Shown here: one piece after another, positions 37,471 to 47,300 of the stretch | Layout: each line of letters begins with the position of its first letter | How positions within the stretch are numbered: position 1 is the first letter of the stretch | From: Hydrogenophilales bacterium | GTDB lineage: Bacteria; Pseudomonadota; Gammaproteobacteria; Burkholderiales; Thiobacillaceae | DNA length: 64,000 nucleotides | NCBI GenBank assembly: GCA_016703155.1 | Contig: JADJCP010000001.1 | Coordinates: 372,001 to 436,000, forward strand | Direction: 5' to 3' | Made by a program: the position numbers and the translations under genes | The notes under the pieces: generated by a model | Databases searched by the model: none | Told to the model about the DNA's origin: nothing | Seen by the model: only the letters and a program-made list of their open reading frames with translations

Positions 37471-37542
37471 CCCGGCGCTCAACCGCGCTCCCTTCGGTCG
37501 CTGGACGGCGCTAAAGCGCCGCCGGTTAGCTCTACGTTGGTC
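37465..37542 (+). repeat. attC-like recombination site
   Basis: Outer arms CTCTAACCCGGCGCTCAACC and CGGTTAGCTCTACGTTGG are imperfect inverted repeats: AAC-9 bases-AACCG against CGGTT-8 bases-GTT. The inner part ends in a GGCGCT AAA GCGCC hairpin. The ends resemble RYYYAAC and GTTRRRY with one mismatch each. This layout is that of attC sites of mobile cassettes. No integrase is in the window. Confidence 0.6.
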
Positions 37543-37610
37543 GTCAGATATCCATCCCCGGTAAGCCCACGTGATCGATATTCGAAAAGTTGAGTGCGGC
37601 CTAAAGTGGA

Positions 37611-37640
37611 CCCGGATTTCGCTTTGCTCCATCCGGGCTA
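37611..37640. repeat. REP-like hairpin
   Basis: CCCGGAT and ATCCGGG arms around a 13-base loop (TTCGCTTTGCTCC), a common dispersed palindrome in Proteobacteria. It lies downstream of ppx and the cassette. The rest of 37543-37713 shows no gene. Confidence 0.55.
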
Positions 37641-37713
37641 CGCGGGTGGGTTCAATTCGATGCGGGTAGTGACCAGTACGGCCTAGCGATTACGGCGTAT
37701 TCAGGCGCTTCCG

Positions 37714-39201
37714 CTACGTCACGGCACACAACCTTAACCACGGCGCCGCCGCCCGCCAGGTCTTCAGTTCCTGCTCCAGGGCGCTGCGCGTCAGGGTATT
37801 CGTCTTGAGCCAGTCTTCCGGCAGGCGTAATTCGCACTCGCGTGGACCGCATGCCAGAGTCATCCTCGGCATGGGCTGGTCATCGCTCCGGCTCATGTTG
37901 AATAAAACAGCAAGGCGCAGGCAGAGGATCAAGGGCCAGTCGGTGTAATCGGCATCCAGCAGCAGCTTGTCGAGACCGCCGCGACTGGAGCGCACCAGGG
38001 CCGCCAGACGGCTCTGGTCGCGGCGCGAGAAGCCGGGCATATCGGCGTTCTCAACGATGTAGGCACCATGCTTGTGATAGCCGGAGTGGGCGATGCCGAT
38101 GCCGACTTCATGCAGCTTCGCGGCCCAACCCAGGCGCGCCAGGGCAACCTCCTCGTCCTCGCGCAGAACGTGGCGAATCTGCTTGCAGAGCGTCAGCGCC
38201 AGACGTTCGACGCGGCGCGCCTGCTTGCCGTCGACATGGTAACGGCGCAGCAACTGACTAACCGTCACGGCACGCATGTCCTGGTCGTGAACCCGCCCGA
38301 GAAGATCCCAGAGAATACCTTCACGCATGGCCCCCTGAGCCGGCTCCATGCGCTCGATGCCAAGTTCCTGGAAGAGGACGTGCATGATGACGAAACCGCC
38401 GGGCAGCACCGGCTTGCGCTCTGGCTTCAGACCCGGGAGAGCCAGTTTGTTGACGTCACCGGCACGGATCAGGCGCTCGCGCAGCCAGGTCAGCCCTTCG
38501 GCGGTAATGTGGCCATCCGCGAGCTTGTTCTGAAACAGGATCTCGCCCAGTGCCTTGGCGCTCCCGGAAGAGCCCACCGCCTCCTGCCACAGTCCCTGGC
38601 GGAACTGTCTGGCGACGCCCTGAACCTCGATGCGCGCGGCGGTCTCGGCGGCCTTCATGCTGGCCTTGTCGACCATGCCGCCGGGGAAGAACTGATTGGA
38701 AAAGACGACGCAGCCCATGCGCAGGCTCTCGCGCTCGCGCGGCTCGTAACCGACACCCAGAATGCATTCCGTCGAGCCACCGCCGATATCCACCACCAGG
38801 CGTGTCTCTTCGCTGCCCGGCAGACTGTGCGATACGCCGAGATAGATCAGGCGGGCCTCTTCCCGGCCGGCAACGATTTCGATGTCGAAGCCCAACACCT
38901 GGCGCGCCTTGGCGAGAAACGCTTCGGAATTCTTGGCAACCCGCAGGGCGGAGGTACCGACGGCACGCACCGCGCCCGGCGGCATGCCCTTGAGGCGGTC
39001 GCCGAAGCGCGCCAGACAATCCAGGGCGCGTTTCTGCGAGGCCTCATCGAGTTGCTTGTCGGCGGTCAGGCCGCCGGCGAGACGGACAGCCTCCTTGTGG
39101 GCATCGAGGTAATAAAGCTGGTCGCCATCGACCCGGCCGACTTGCAAATGGAACGAGTTGGAGCCCAGATCGATGGCGGCGAGAGTTTCGTATTCCTGCA
39201 T
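37714..39201 (-). CDS. ppx: Exopolyphosphatase / guanosine pentaphosphate phosphatase
   Basis: Protein of 495 residues. An ASKHA-fold N-terminal half has the phosphate loops 'AAIDLGSNSFHL' and 'VVDIGGGSTE'. A C-terminal HD-like helical domain follows (about 320-490; 'WAAKLHEVGIGIAHSGYHKHG'). It releases phosphate from polyphosphate, or converts pppGpp to ppGpp; sequence alone does not separate Ppx from GppA. The DUF748 gene lies about 100 bases upstream on the same strand. Confidence 0.9.
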   Translation of the reverse strand: MQEYETLAAIDLGSNSFHLQVGRVDGDQLYYLDAHKEAVRLAGGLTADKQLDEASQKRALDCLARFGDRLKGMPPGAVRAVGTSALRVAKNSEAFLAKARQVLGFDIEIVAGREEARLIYLGVSHSLPGSEETRLVVDIGGGSTECILGVGYEPRERESLRMGCVVFSNQFFPGGMVDKASMKAAETAARIEVQGVARQFRQGLWQEAVGSSGSAKALGEILFQNKLADGHITAEGLTWLRERLIRAGDVNKLALPGLKPERKPVLPGGFVIMHVLFQELGIERMEPAQGAMREGILWDLLGRVHDQDMRAVTVSQLLRRYHVDGKQARRVERLALTLCKQIRHVLREDEEVALARLGWAAKLHEVGIGIAHSGYHKHGAYIVENADMPGFSRRDQSRLAALVRSSRGGLDKLLLDADYTDWPLILCLRLAVLFNMSRSDDQPMPRMTLACGPRECELRLPEDWLKTNTLTRSALEQELKTWRAAAPWLRLCAVT

Positions 39202-39228
39202 GATGGCGAGTTTCGGTGTGGAGATTCG

Positions 39229-39290
39229 ATGTAGGCGCCCGCTTGCGGGCGATCCGACCTACCGCCCGCAAGCGGACACCTGCGATAACG
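39229..39290. repeat. Pair of GC-rich palindromes
   Basis: CGCCCGCTTGCGGGCG and CCGCCCGCAAGCGG form two adjacent hairpins in inverse orientation (GTAGG...CCTAC outer arms) between the DUF748 stop and the ppx start. They may end the DUF748 transcript. Confidence 0.6.
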
Positions 39291-39301
39291 GCTTCGCCGG
39301 A

Positions 39302-42300
39302 TTACTTCTCGGCCGGCGCTGCGGGCTTTTTGGCCGTGCCCAGCGCCAGTCTAGCATTCACCGTCTCACCGCCCTCGACCTTTTCCGGCGGATCGCTGCC
39401 GAGTCGCTCGCGCGGCACGCCTCCGGCTCCGGCCAACTCGTCGAGAATGGCCTGAGCGCGCTGCTGGGCCAGACGGATCAGGGCCTCGTCCGGCACCTTC
39501 TCATCCGCCAGCAGACGCCGGTACATGACCTCATGCAGGTCGGCGCCTTTCAGGGCCTCCATCTCCTCGGGCGGCAGCGGTTCCTCCTTGCCCTTGAACA
39601 GCCCGGTGAACTTGGAGAAAAGTTTGCCGACACCCTCCTTTTTCTCCGGGTTGGCACGCGTGTGGAAGGATTGCAGCTTTTCCAGCGCGACCTTGCCCTG
39701 GCGCTCGGCATAGAGCGCTTCGAGTGCTTGACGCACCTTGGGATGGGTGGTCGCGATAGGTGCCGGTTCCATCTCCTGAGTGAGCTTGACGCCCATGTGC
39801 AGCGCCACGGCACGTCGCAGTTGATCCTCGCGCAGGAAGGCACGATCGGCCACCGGGTTGTAAGTGCCCTTTACGCTGAGAGCGAGGCCGGGACGCTTGG
39901 CCAGGGCGCCGGCAAGCTGCTTCAGCTTTTCGCGCTCCGGCGGCAGCAGTTGGGCGCGACCGACATCGAAACCAATTGCCTCCATCTTTTCGGCATTCCC
40001 GCCCAGCAGCGCACCCAGGGCCTTGAAGGGCGCCAGGACAATCTTGGTCAGGACGTTGACGATCGCCTTCCAGATGATGCCGCCGTAACTGAATTTCGGG
40101 TCGTCCAGGCTGCCCGAAACCGGCAGGCCGAGGTCGATCTTGCCGTCCGAGTCCTGCAGGATGGCGATGGCGAGGTCCAGCGGCAGATTCTTCGCCGTGG
40201 GGCTCTCGACACGTTCGCCCAGGGTCAGCTTGTCCATGATGATCTGGTTGTCGCCCTGCAACTGGCGCTGCTTGATCTTGTATTCCAGGTCAAGCGACAG
40301 CTTGCCGCTTTCGATCTTGCGACCGGCGAAGGTCGCCGAATACGGCGTCAGGCGGGCCATCTCGACATTGCGGAAGAGCGTCCGGACATCCGTGAAAGCC
40401 GTGGGGTCTAGCAGGTTGATCTGTCCCACGGCGCGCGCCAGGCCGTATTCGTCCACCTGGCCCTCCAGTTCAAGTTGCGCGGGGGCATTGCCGGTGGCCG
40501 AGGACACGCCGTTGACATGGCCTTTGAGCGCGTGGATGCGGGTACCGAACGGCAAGGCCAGGGAAAGATCGGCGAAATCCATCTCGCCGGCGGCGATCTG
40601 GATCGTGTCGATGGCCAGCAGGAAGGGCGCTTTCGCCGGCCCCGGGGTCGCCGTCGGCGGGGCTTTGGCGGCCACGACCGGCGTGGCTTGCGGCGTGACG
40701 ACCGGTTTCTCTGCGGTGGACGGCGGCGCCGGCTTCATGATCTGTTTGAGGTTGGTGGTCTTGTCCTTGTTGATGATGAACTTGAGCCCGAAACCCTCCG
40801 CCTTCAAGGCGCCGATATCGACCCCCTCCGGGGTGGCCTTCAACGCGTCCGTCGCGAGGCTGTTCCAGGCCAGGAAGCGGTCGCCGCTGACCGACTCGTT
40901 CAGGAGCAAGTCATCGACCGAAAATCCGCCCGCGTAGGCTACCGATTTGGCGTAGGTCAAGGCACCCTTCGTCGACAGGCGTCCGGAACTCAGCACCAGA
41001 TTGGTGTCTTTGCTCAGGTAAGGCTGTACCGGGGTCAGGTTCAGGTCCGCGAGTTTCACGTTCAGCGCGGCGGACGGCGTCGCCGGAACCATCCTGCCCT
41101 CGGCCTCCAGGCTGCCGCCCTGACTGACGCGCAGACCGACTTTCACAGGCAGCGCCGCTTTGAGATTTTCGCTGATGCCTTTCACCGAGGCGCGCACATC
41201 GACCAGATTCAGGGTCAGCGCCGGGGCAACCGCCTCATCGCGCACATCGACGGTGAATTTACTCAGATCGACGGCATCGACCTTGTACTTCCAGCTTGAT
41301 TCGCCGGACTTGTCGGCCGCCGCCGCCCCAGGTTTCGCCGTGACCGGATGCATCGCCAAGGCTTGCGCCAGGGGCAAGCTGCCATTCGCCGCACGCACCA
41401 GGCTGGTCTTGCCGTCGCTCAGCACTACCCTGGACACCTGCGCCTGACGCGCCGCCAGGTCGATGCCAGCCTGCTCGACGGCGAACCTGCCGAGCGAGAA
41501 CAGCGGCTCGGGTCGGCGCGAAGTCAGCAGCCGCAGGCCGGTCAAGGCCACACCCAGATCCTGGACATGGGCTTGAGGCGCGCCCACGCCGGTCTCGGCA
41601 TCCGCCCTGAAGCCGACCTGGATGCGGCCAACCTCGGCACTCAGCGGCGTGACAAAGGTGGCATCGGTGAAGCGCGCCGCGATGTTGTCGAGGCTGAAGC
41701 GCTGCAAGGTGACGCGCCATGGCTTGGCCAGCTCGGGCTTGGCGGGACTCGCAGCCGCTTTGATCTTGCCCTGGCCGACCTCTGCCTTATCCGTAGGTGG
41801 CCCATCCTCGCGCCGAACTGGCGCGGTGGCGGGGGCATCGCTCTTACCCGCCACCGCCCCGGCCTTGAACCAGTCCTGGATATTCAGCCGGCCATCGGCG
41901 CGCCGCGCGAGGTCGATCCGGCCCTGGTCGACGACTATTTCGGGAATCAGCAGCTCGCGTTTATCCAGATCGAAACTGGCCGGGCCGAGCCTCACCAGGC
42001 CAAGCGCCACGGACGGCTGAGTATCGTTGACGCCTCTCAGGGCCAGGTTTTCAACGCGCATACCGAGTTTGTCGACCTTCAGCGACAAATGCTTTTCGGC
42101 ATAGCCCGCCCGGTAGCTCAGGGTCATCGACGCCTTGCCCGTCGGCGGCGCCATATTCAGACGGCTTTTCAGGTAAGGCCCGACCTTGTCGAGTTGCAGA
42201 TCGTCCACCGCCAAATCGCCGGTAGCCAGGATCGGGTTCAGGCCCAACTCGCCCTTCCAGCGCACCTGCGCGCCGATGCGGGTGCGGGTCGATAACGTGT

Positions 42301-42877
42301 AGTCGCCCTTGTCGTCGGGCAGCGTGGAGATATCCACGAGCTGGAATTCAATGGGCTCGATCTGGGTAGTGAAGCCACCCGAGACCTTGTGATCGACGAA
42401 CTCGACGCTACCCTTGTCCAGATCGGCCAGGTTAATCAGCAGACGCGGCAGTTCCTTGTCCGGCTTGTCTTCCTTGTCCTTCAAGGCCTCGATGAACGGC
42501 ATCCAGTTAAGGCTGCCATCCGGCTTCAACTCGACACGCGCCTTGGGGCCGGAAAGCCGGATCGTCTCGAAGGTGTAGGCCCATTTGAACAAACTCCTGG
42601 CCTCGAAATCGACGAACAGCTCATTGAAGGCCAGCAGAGGCGCACCGTTGGGCTCGGCCAGCTTCAGGTCGCGCACCTTGACAGAGAGCGCCAGAGGATC
42701 GAACTCCGGTTCAGCCAGGGTCAGCCTGTGCCCGGTCTTGTCGGTGATGAACTTCTCGGCGCCCCACTTTGCCAAGGGTCCGAAGGCGAAATAGCCGAAC
42801 AGGAAATACAGGGCGACCAAGCACAGGATGATCAGTACAGGCAGCTTGAGCAGAAACGTGCGCAAACGGGCAAGCAT
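39302..42877 (-). CDS. DUF748 (AsmA-like) envelope protein
   Basis: Protein of 1191 residues with one N-terminal transmembrane helix (about 10-33). A long periplasmic beta-rich region follows, with DUF748 signatures near the N terminus ('LTLAEPEFDPLALSVKVRDL', 'GAPLLAFNELFVDFEARSL') and in the C-terminal half ('LELEGQVDEYGLARAVGQIN', 'RNVEMARLTPYSATFAGRKI'). AsmA/DUF748 proteins are thought to bridge the inner and outer membranes for lipid transport. A Pro/Ala/Thr-rich linker occurs near 720-750. The C-terminal region (about 960-1080) contains an OmpA-like stretch. The exact role is unknown. Confidence 0.88.
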   Translation of the reverse strand: MLARLRTFLLKLPVLIILCLVALYFLFGYFAFGPLAKWGAEKFITDKTGHRLTLAEPEFDPLALSVKVRDLKLAEPNGAPLLAFNELFVDFEARSLFKWAYTFETIRLSGPKARVELKPDGSLNWMPFIEALKDKEDKPDKELPRLLINLADLDKGSVEFVDHKVSGGFTTQIEPIEFQLVDISTLPDDKGDYTLSTRTRIGAQVRWKGELGLNPILATGDLAVDDLQLDKVGPYLKSRLNMAPPTGKASMTLSYRAGYAEKHLSLKVDKLGMRVENLALRGVNDTQPSVALGLVRLGPASFDLDKRELLIPEIVVDQGRIDLARRADGRLNIQDWFKAGAVAGKSDAPATAPVRREDGPPTDKAEVGQGKIKAAASPAKPELAKPWRVTLQRFSLDNIAARFTDATFVTPLSAEVGRIQVGFRADAETGVGAPQAHVQDLGVALTGLRLLTSRRPEPLFSLGRFAVEQAGIDLAARQAQVSRVVLSDGKTSLVRAANGSLPLAQALAMHPVTAKPGAAAADKSGESSWKYKVDAVDLSKFTVDVRDEAVAPALTLNLVDVRASVKGISENLKAALPVKVGLRVSQGGSLEAEGRMVPATPSAALNVKLADLNLTPVQPYLSKDTNLVLSSGRLSTKGALTYAKSVAYAGGFSVDDLLLNESVSGDRFLAWNSLATDALKATPEGVDIGALKAEGFGLKFIINKDKTTNLKQIMKPAPPSTAEKPVVTPQATPVVAAKAPPTATPGPAKAPFLLAIDTIQIAAGEMDFADLSLALPFGTRIHALKGHVNGVSSATGNAPAQLELEGQVDEYGLARAVGQINLLDPTAFTDVRTLFRNVEMARLTPYSATFAGRKIESGKLSLDLEYKIKQRQLQGDNQIIMDKLTLGERVESPTAKNLPLDLAIAILQDSDGKIDLGLPVSGSLDDPKFSYGGIIWKAIVNVLTKIVLAPFKALGALLGGNAEKMEAIGFDVGRAQLLPPEREKLKQLAGALAKRPGLALSVKGTYNPVADRAFLREDQLRRAVALHMGVKLTQEMEPAPIATTHPKVRQALEALYAERQGKVALEKLQSFHTRANPEKKEGVGKLFSKFTGLFKGKEEPLPPEEMEALKGADLHEVMYRRLLADEKVPDEALIRLAQQRAQAILDELAGAGGVPRERLGSDPPEKVEGGETVNARLALGTAKKPAAPAEK

Positions 42878-42933
42878 GTTAAAACCTTTGGTTATTGGTT
42901 TGCGTCAGGATACGGCAGAACCCTCGCGTATGG

Positions 42934-42991
42934 ATAGGAGCAGCATTCATGGCCGTGAACAGCCCATGTTGCGCGGATAATCTGCTCCTAT
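42934..42991. repeat. REP-like inverted repeat
   Basis: ATAGGAGCAG (42934) and CTGCTCCTAT (ending 42991) are perfect 10-base inverted arms separated by 38 bases. The right arm overlaps the stop codon of the DUF2802 gene. It may act as a transcript end. Confidence 0.5.
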
Positions 42992-43422
42992 GAGGTAGGT
43001 GCACCCTCCCTGCCTCGCAAAGACGGCGCACGCTGCAACACGGCGATCAGATCGATCTCAGCGCGGGAAAGACCAAGCCGGTCAGCCACCTCATCAGGCG
43101 CCAGCCCTTGGCTCAACAGGCGTGTCGCCCGGCCGTATAGGGCATCCTCAGGCTCATCCGGGTCCGATATGGCTTGGCTAGGTAACCGGTTTTCCAGATA
43201 CGCCACACGCTGCCGCAGCGACTCGATTTCCTGCATGGCATCGCCATTCAGTCTGGACCCGGCGACCTCAATCTGCCTCGCCGCCCTAAGGAGTCTCATG
43301 CCCAGCGACGCCACGGCCACGACAACGACTACGAAAACGAAAATCGCGACGATCATGGCGACGAATACATCACGGTCGGTAATCACGATAGCGGGCACAA
43401 CATCCTCTCCTGATTCTTGCAA
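42988..43422 (-). CDS. DUF2802-domain membrane protein
   Basis: Protein of 144 residues with an N-terminal transmembrane helix (about 20-42), a coiled coil (about 55-80) and a C-terminal DUF2802 helix-turn-helix-like segment ('GLAPDEVADRLGLSRAEIDLI'). In many Proteobacteria DUF2802 genes sit near chemotaxis or flagellar genes. Function is unknown. It is transcribed towards DUF748. Confidence 0.72.
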   Translation of the reverse strand: MQESGEDVVPAIVITDRDVFVAMIVAIFVFVVVVVAVASLGMRLLRAARQIEVAGSRLNGDAMQEIESLRQRVAYLENRLPSQAISDPDEPEDALYGRATRLLSQGLAPDEVADRLGLSRAEIDLIAVLQRAPSLRGREGAPTS

Positions 43423-43609
43423 CTAACAACCAGCATCTGTCTAGCCGGCGTGGACACACAACCCGCACGAACGTTCTTGAGCCGGCTGACATCATAAGCC
43501 TAAGCCGATATCGTGTGCGCATGGGCCGCGTGCTCGCGATGCATACAGTAAAATCGTCCAACCTACAGCAATGCCCGGCACCTGTCGGCTCATCGTCAAG
43601 GAGAAACGC

Positions 43610-44251
43610 GTGGCAACCGACGACCAGGAATTTTCCTACATCAGTAACGATGCAGATTATCGGCACCTTGAGGATCCAGAGCGCTACAAGCTGTTGTATG
43701 AGGAAGTCGGCAGCGTCACCGCGAACCGCGAGATACGCTGGCGCAGCGAATGGATGTACCACTTCCAGCCGCGCGCTGGCGCTACGATTCTCGAGCTCGG
43801 CGCGCACAATGGCCCCAACCTGCTGCACTACGGTCGACTCGGGCACGAAGTCATCGGCGTCGAGTTATCGACGACACTAATCGCCACCTTCGAGACGCAG
43901 AAACAGCTGGAAACTGAGGACGTGCAAGCGCGCATCAGTATGAGGCAAGGCTGGATCGAGGCCTTTCTCCCGGATAAGCGCTATGACTACGTTCTGGTCA
44001 CGGAAGTCCTCGAACATGTCATCGACCCCGTCAATATCCTCGCCAAAGCCGCCGAATGCGTCAAACCCGATGGCGAAGTCTACATCTCCAGTCCAACCCA
44101 ACACTGGGGTAACAACACCCATGTGCGCGGTGTGCCACCCAAGGATCTGGCCCAGTGGCTAGAGCAAGCCAACCTTGAACCCATTTCTCTATTCACAGAG
44201 CCGCATGGTTGGACATTCTGCATGGCGAGGTGCAAGTCACTCTGTGCGTGA
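43610..44251 (+). CDS. Class I SAM-dependent methyltransferase
   Basis: Protein of 213 residues. Motif I 'ILELGAHNGPNLLHYGRLG' (about 55-75) is followed by 'VIGVELS', then 'YDYVLVTEVLEHVIDPVNIL' and 'VKPDGEVYISSP', typical of Methyltransf_11/23. The GTG at 43610 is chosen because AAGGAG lies 6-7 bases upstream; the ATG at 43571 has no such site. It converges on the glycosyltransferase cluster and probably modifies a glycan. The substrate is unknown. Confidence 0.82.
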   Translation: MATDDQEFSYISNDADYRHLEDPERYKLLYEEVGSVTANREIRWRSEWMYHFQPRAGATILELGAHNGPNLLHYGRLGHEVIGVELSTTLIATFETQKQLETEDVQARISMRQGWIEAFLPDKRYDYVLVTEVLEHVIDPVNILAKAAECVKPDGEVYISSPTQHWGNNTHVRGVPPKDLAQWLEQANLEPISLFTEPHGWTFCMARCKSLCA

Positions 44252-44369
44252 CCGACGATCTTAGAAAGTAGTCGGGATAGGTTTTGCTGCGTAGTAGTGA
44301 ACCAAACACTCCACCGTCTGGATTCGCCCTCCCAAGTCAAAAAACGGAAGCATGGGCATCAACGGCCAT

Positions 44370-47300
44370 TTATAGCGCCTCCCGCCGCCTCGCTTCTAGC
44401 ATGCGATAGTGGGCAATACAGGATATCTCGCCGCTACCGGAAAAATCGTCCTCTACACTGAAGAGCGACTCCATTGGGCCTAGGGACCAGACACCATCGA
44501 TAATCAGTTTCAGCGGCAACTGCACCAGGCTCTTATCGAATTCGGCATCGTAGACGCGTTCGCCGACAGCCTCGACGAGATCGTCGATGAACGACAGGAT
44601 GCCTTGCTGGATCTCGCCGATCTTGTCGAAATGGGCCTGAGCATGGCCGGCATCCTTGAATACTGGCCTGAGCGTGGCGCCCTCGCCCTCGAAGCACAGA
44701 AACTGACCAGCGGGCGCCGTCAGCACGGCTTCGAGCAACAGACTGTAATCGAACGCCGGAACGGAGGTCTCCTCCAAGCTGACGGATTCGCCGTAAAGGC
44801 CGCGCACCGCAACTCCGAGCTGCTTCAGGCCCTCGACCTTGCGGGTCGTGACAAAGTAGTAGCCATCCATTTTCCGGCCCGTCATGCCCATCAGGAACTT
44901 CTGTATGGTGCCCGAAAAGCCGAGATCACACAGCGCAACCTTCTCTTGCGTGACTTCCCGCCGCCAGTATTCAAGATAGGCCTCGCGCTCCCTCCCGGCG
45001 ACATCGAGGATGTCGGCCCGGCTGCCGAGAAGGCGCTCGACGATATCGCGTTTCATATCCGGCAGGCACACCTTTGCATCGAGGTCGACGTCGCCCGCCA
45101 ACTCGTAGGCGGCTAGAACATTCGCGCCCAGACGCGCTTCCAGGAGGTTACTGAGCGTCCCCTGGAAATGCGCCCCGAGCAGGTAGGTCAGGTCGTCACG
45201 ATTGCGCATCGCGGCCACGCCGCTGGCCCGTCGCGAAGTCAGGAAATAGCTCGTGTCGATGCTGGAAAGATAAGGCAACGCGGCGCGCAGGGCATTGAAA
45301 GCTTTTTCTAGAAGGTAGCCTTCTCGGCTCAGGAAGAGCAGCTGACCGATACCCTGGCGTACTGCCTCGCGCGCGACCCAGAGGATGTAATTCGCGACGA
45401 TGGGGCCGAAGCAGAGGTAGCCGATGCTTTCCGCATCCTCGAAGCGCAGTGTTTTACCGAACCGGTTAGGGTAACGGTCGGCAATGTCGGAAAGTCTGTT
45501 GGCCAGCAGTCCCAACCAGAGCTGGTCCGGCCAGGCCAGAGTCCCGCGCCTGTGCAGCGGACGCAGGCAAGGCACGGTTTCCAGCAGCGCCGACGGACGC
45601 AGGACGTGCAGGGGCATCATGTATTTCGCGGCAACGGTAAGCTGGATGTCGGAATGTTCGTTATCGCCGATATGCAGCCATTCGTCCGCGGCGACGCCCT
45701 CGATTTCGGGCAGCCGGCGCCATGCCTCGCCGGTATCCTTGCGCCAGCCGGTGTCGTTGGAGACGTAGATCTCACTGATGAAACCGATGCCCGCCCGATC
45801 AAGCATCTGGCCGATCAGCGCTTTCGGTAGATACATGTCGGAAACCGCGACAATGCGCTTGCCCTGTGCGGCAACGCGTTTCAGCAAACGTATGAGCTCG
45901 GCTCTCGGTCTGACAAACCAGAGCTCCATCCCCTGTTCGATCTCCCTGGCCTCGGCGGCGAATGCCTCGCCGCCACCGACCAGGGCCGCCAGGGCCCGAT
46001 AGATGTCTTCTAGGTCGACGTCCTTGCCTTGCTTGTCCACCCGTCCGCGCGCCTCAGCCTGCTTTCTCAAGGCCTTGAAGTCCGCGATGCCATGACGCAC
46101 GCGCATGAATTCACCGATGAAATCGAACACCGCGTCCGGATGCAGGAATGGCCGCATGATCAGGGTGTCGAAGATATCGACGGAGAGAATTCGAGCCTTA
46201 GCCGTGGCGCCTTCCAGCTTGCCGGCCAGGGGTGCGACGAAATAGTGCTGCCAGTTCTTCTCGCCCGTATCGGCAACACTACCGTCCTTGCCGATGACCC
46301 CGATCTCATAACCGCAGAGTCGCGGCACGATAGTCAGATAGCGCTCCAGGGCATGCTGCAGGGTGCCATCCGTTTGGCCGGATTCCGGGGGGAACTGGTC
46401 AAGTCTCAGATTCAGGTCGAAGAGCGGGCGCAGCGACTGGGTGCGTGCCCAGAACATCGAGCCGGCCGGATAGTCCAGATACTCGCGCAAGTCGATGTCG
46501 TAGCCCAGTCTTTGTGCCAGCATCATGCCGATCGGCTTGTTCTGCAGCCAGGTATGGCCCCAGAAGGGCATGCCGGAGTAGCTCTCGGGATAGACCAGGC
46601 CGAGCGACGGCGTGGCCGCGAAGCGCCGGAGGATCGCGCTGATCCGCTCCGGATTCCCCAGCAGTTCCCGATACAGGTACTGGCGCCAGCCGACCCGCTC
46701 CTCGCCGGTGTAGAGCGATTTCTTGGTATGGATGTGGCACACCAGATCCAGACTCAGTACGGCATCGCGGAATGTGACGAAGAGCGGCGCCAGGTCGCGG
46801 CCACGGTTTTCGACGACACGGACATCCAAGGCGACCAGTTTGTCGAGTCCTTCGGACTGGGCACGCACGCTGTCAGCGGCGGCCTGGTCGACCACAGACA
46901 CAAGCAGGGTGAAGGGATATGGGAAACGAGCCAGTAGGTCGCGTATTTCCGGAAAAAGATCAATGTAGAACACGTGCGCCATGATGCCGATCAACGAATT
47001 GCTCAGAAGGCCGTCGAGTTGCGTCGCGTCGGCCCCTTCGACACTCTCGGCGATACGCAGCTGCTTCTTGCCCTGGACAATCGCTTTGACCTGATTCATG
47101 GCATCGACGATACCTGCGACACGCCCGGCGTCGGTCGCCTTATTCACAGTCTGGGAAAGCAGCGGCTTCTTGCCGCCTAGCGCCGCCTGGCGTATTGCGG
47201 CGAAGAACTGCACGTCCTCGCTCAGGAGCTTTGACAGCTGGAACACGAGGCGATCACGCTCGCTCAAGACGGTATTGGCATCATCCAGGCGCACTTGGTA

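Noticed and set aside
39158..40411. 417-codon plus-strand frame over the ppx/DUF748 region
   Set aside because: It crosses an intergenic hairpin and is a shadow of two well-supported minus-strand genes.
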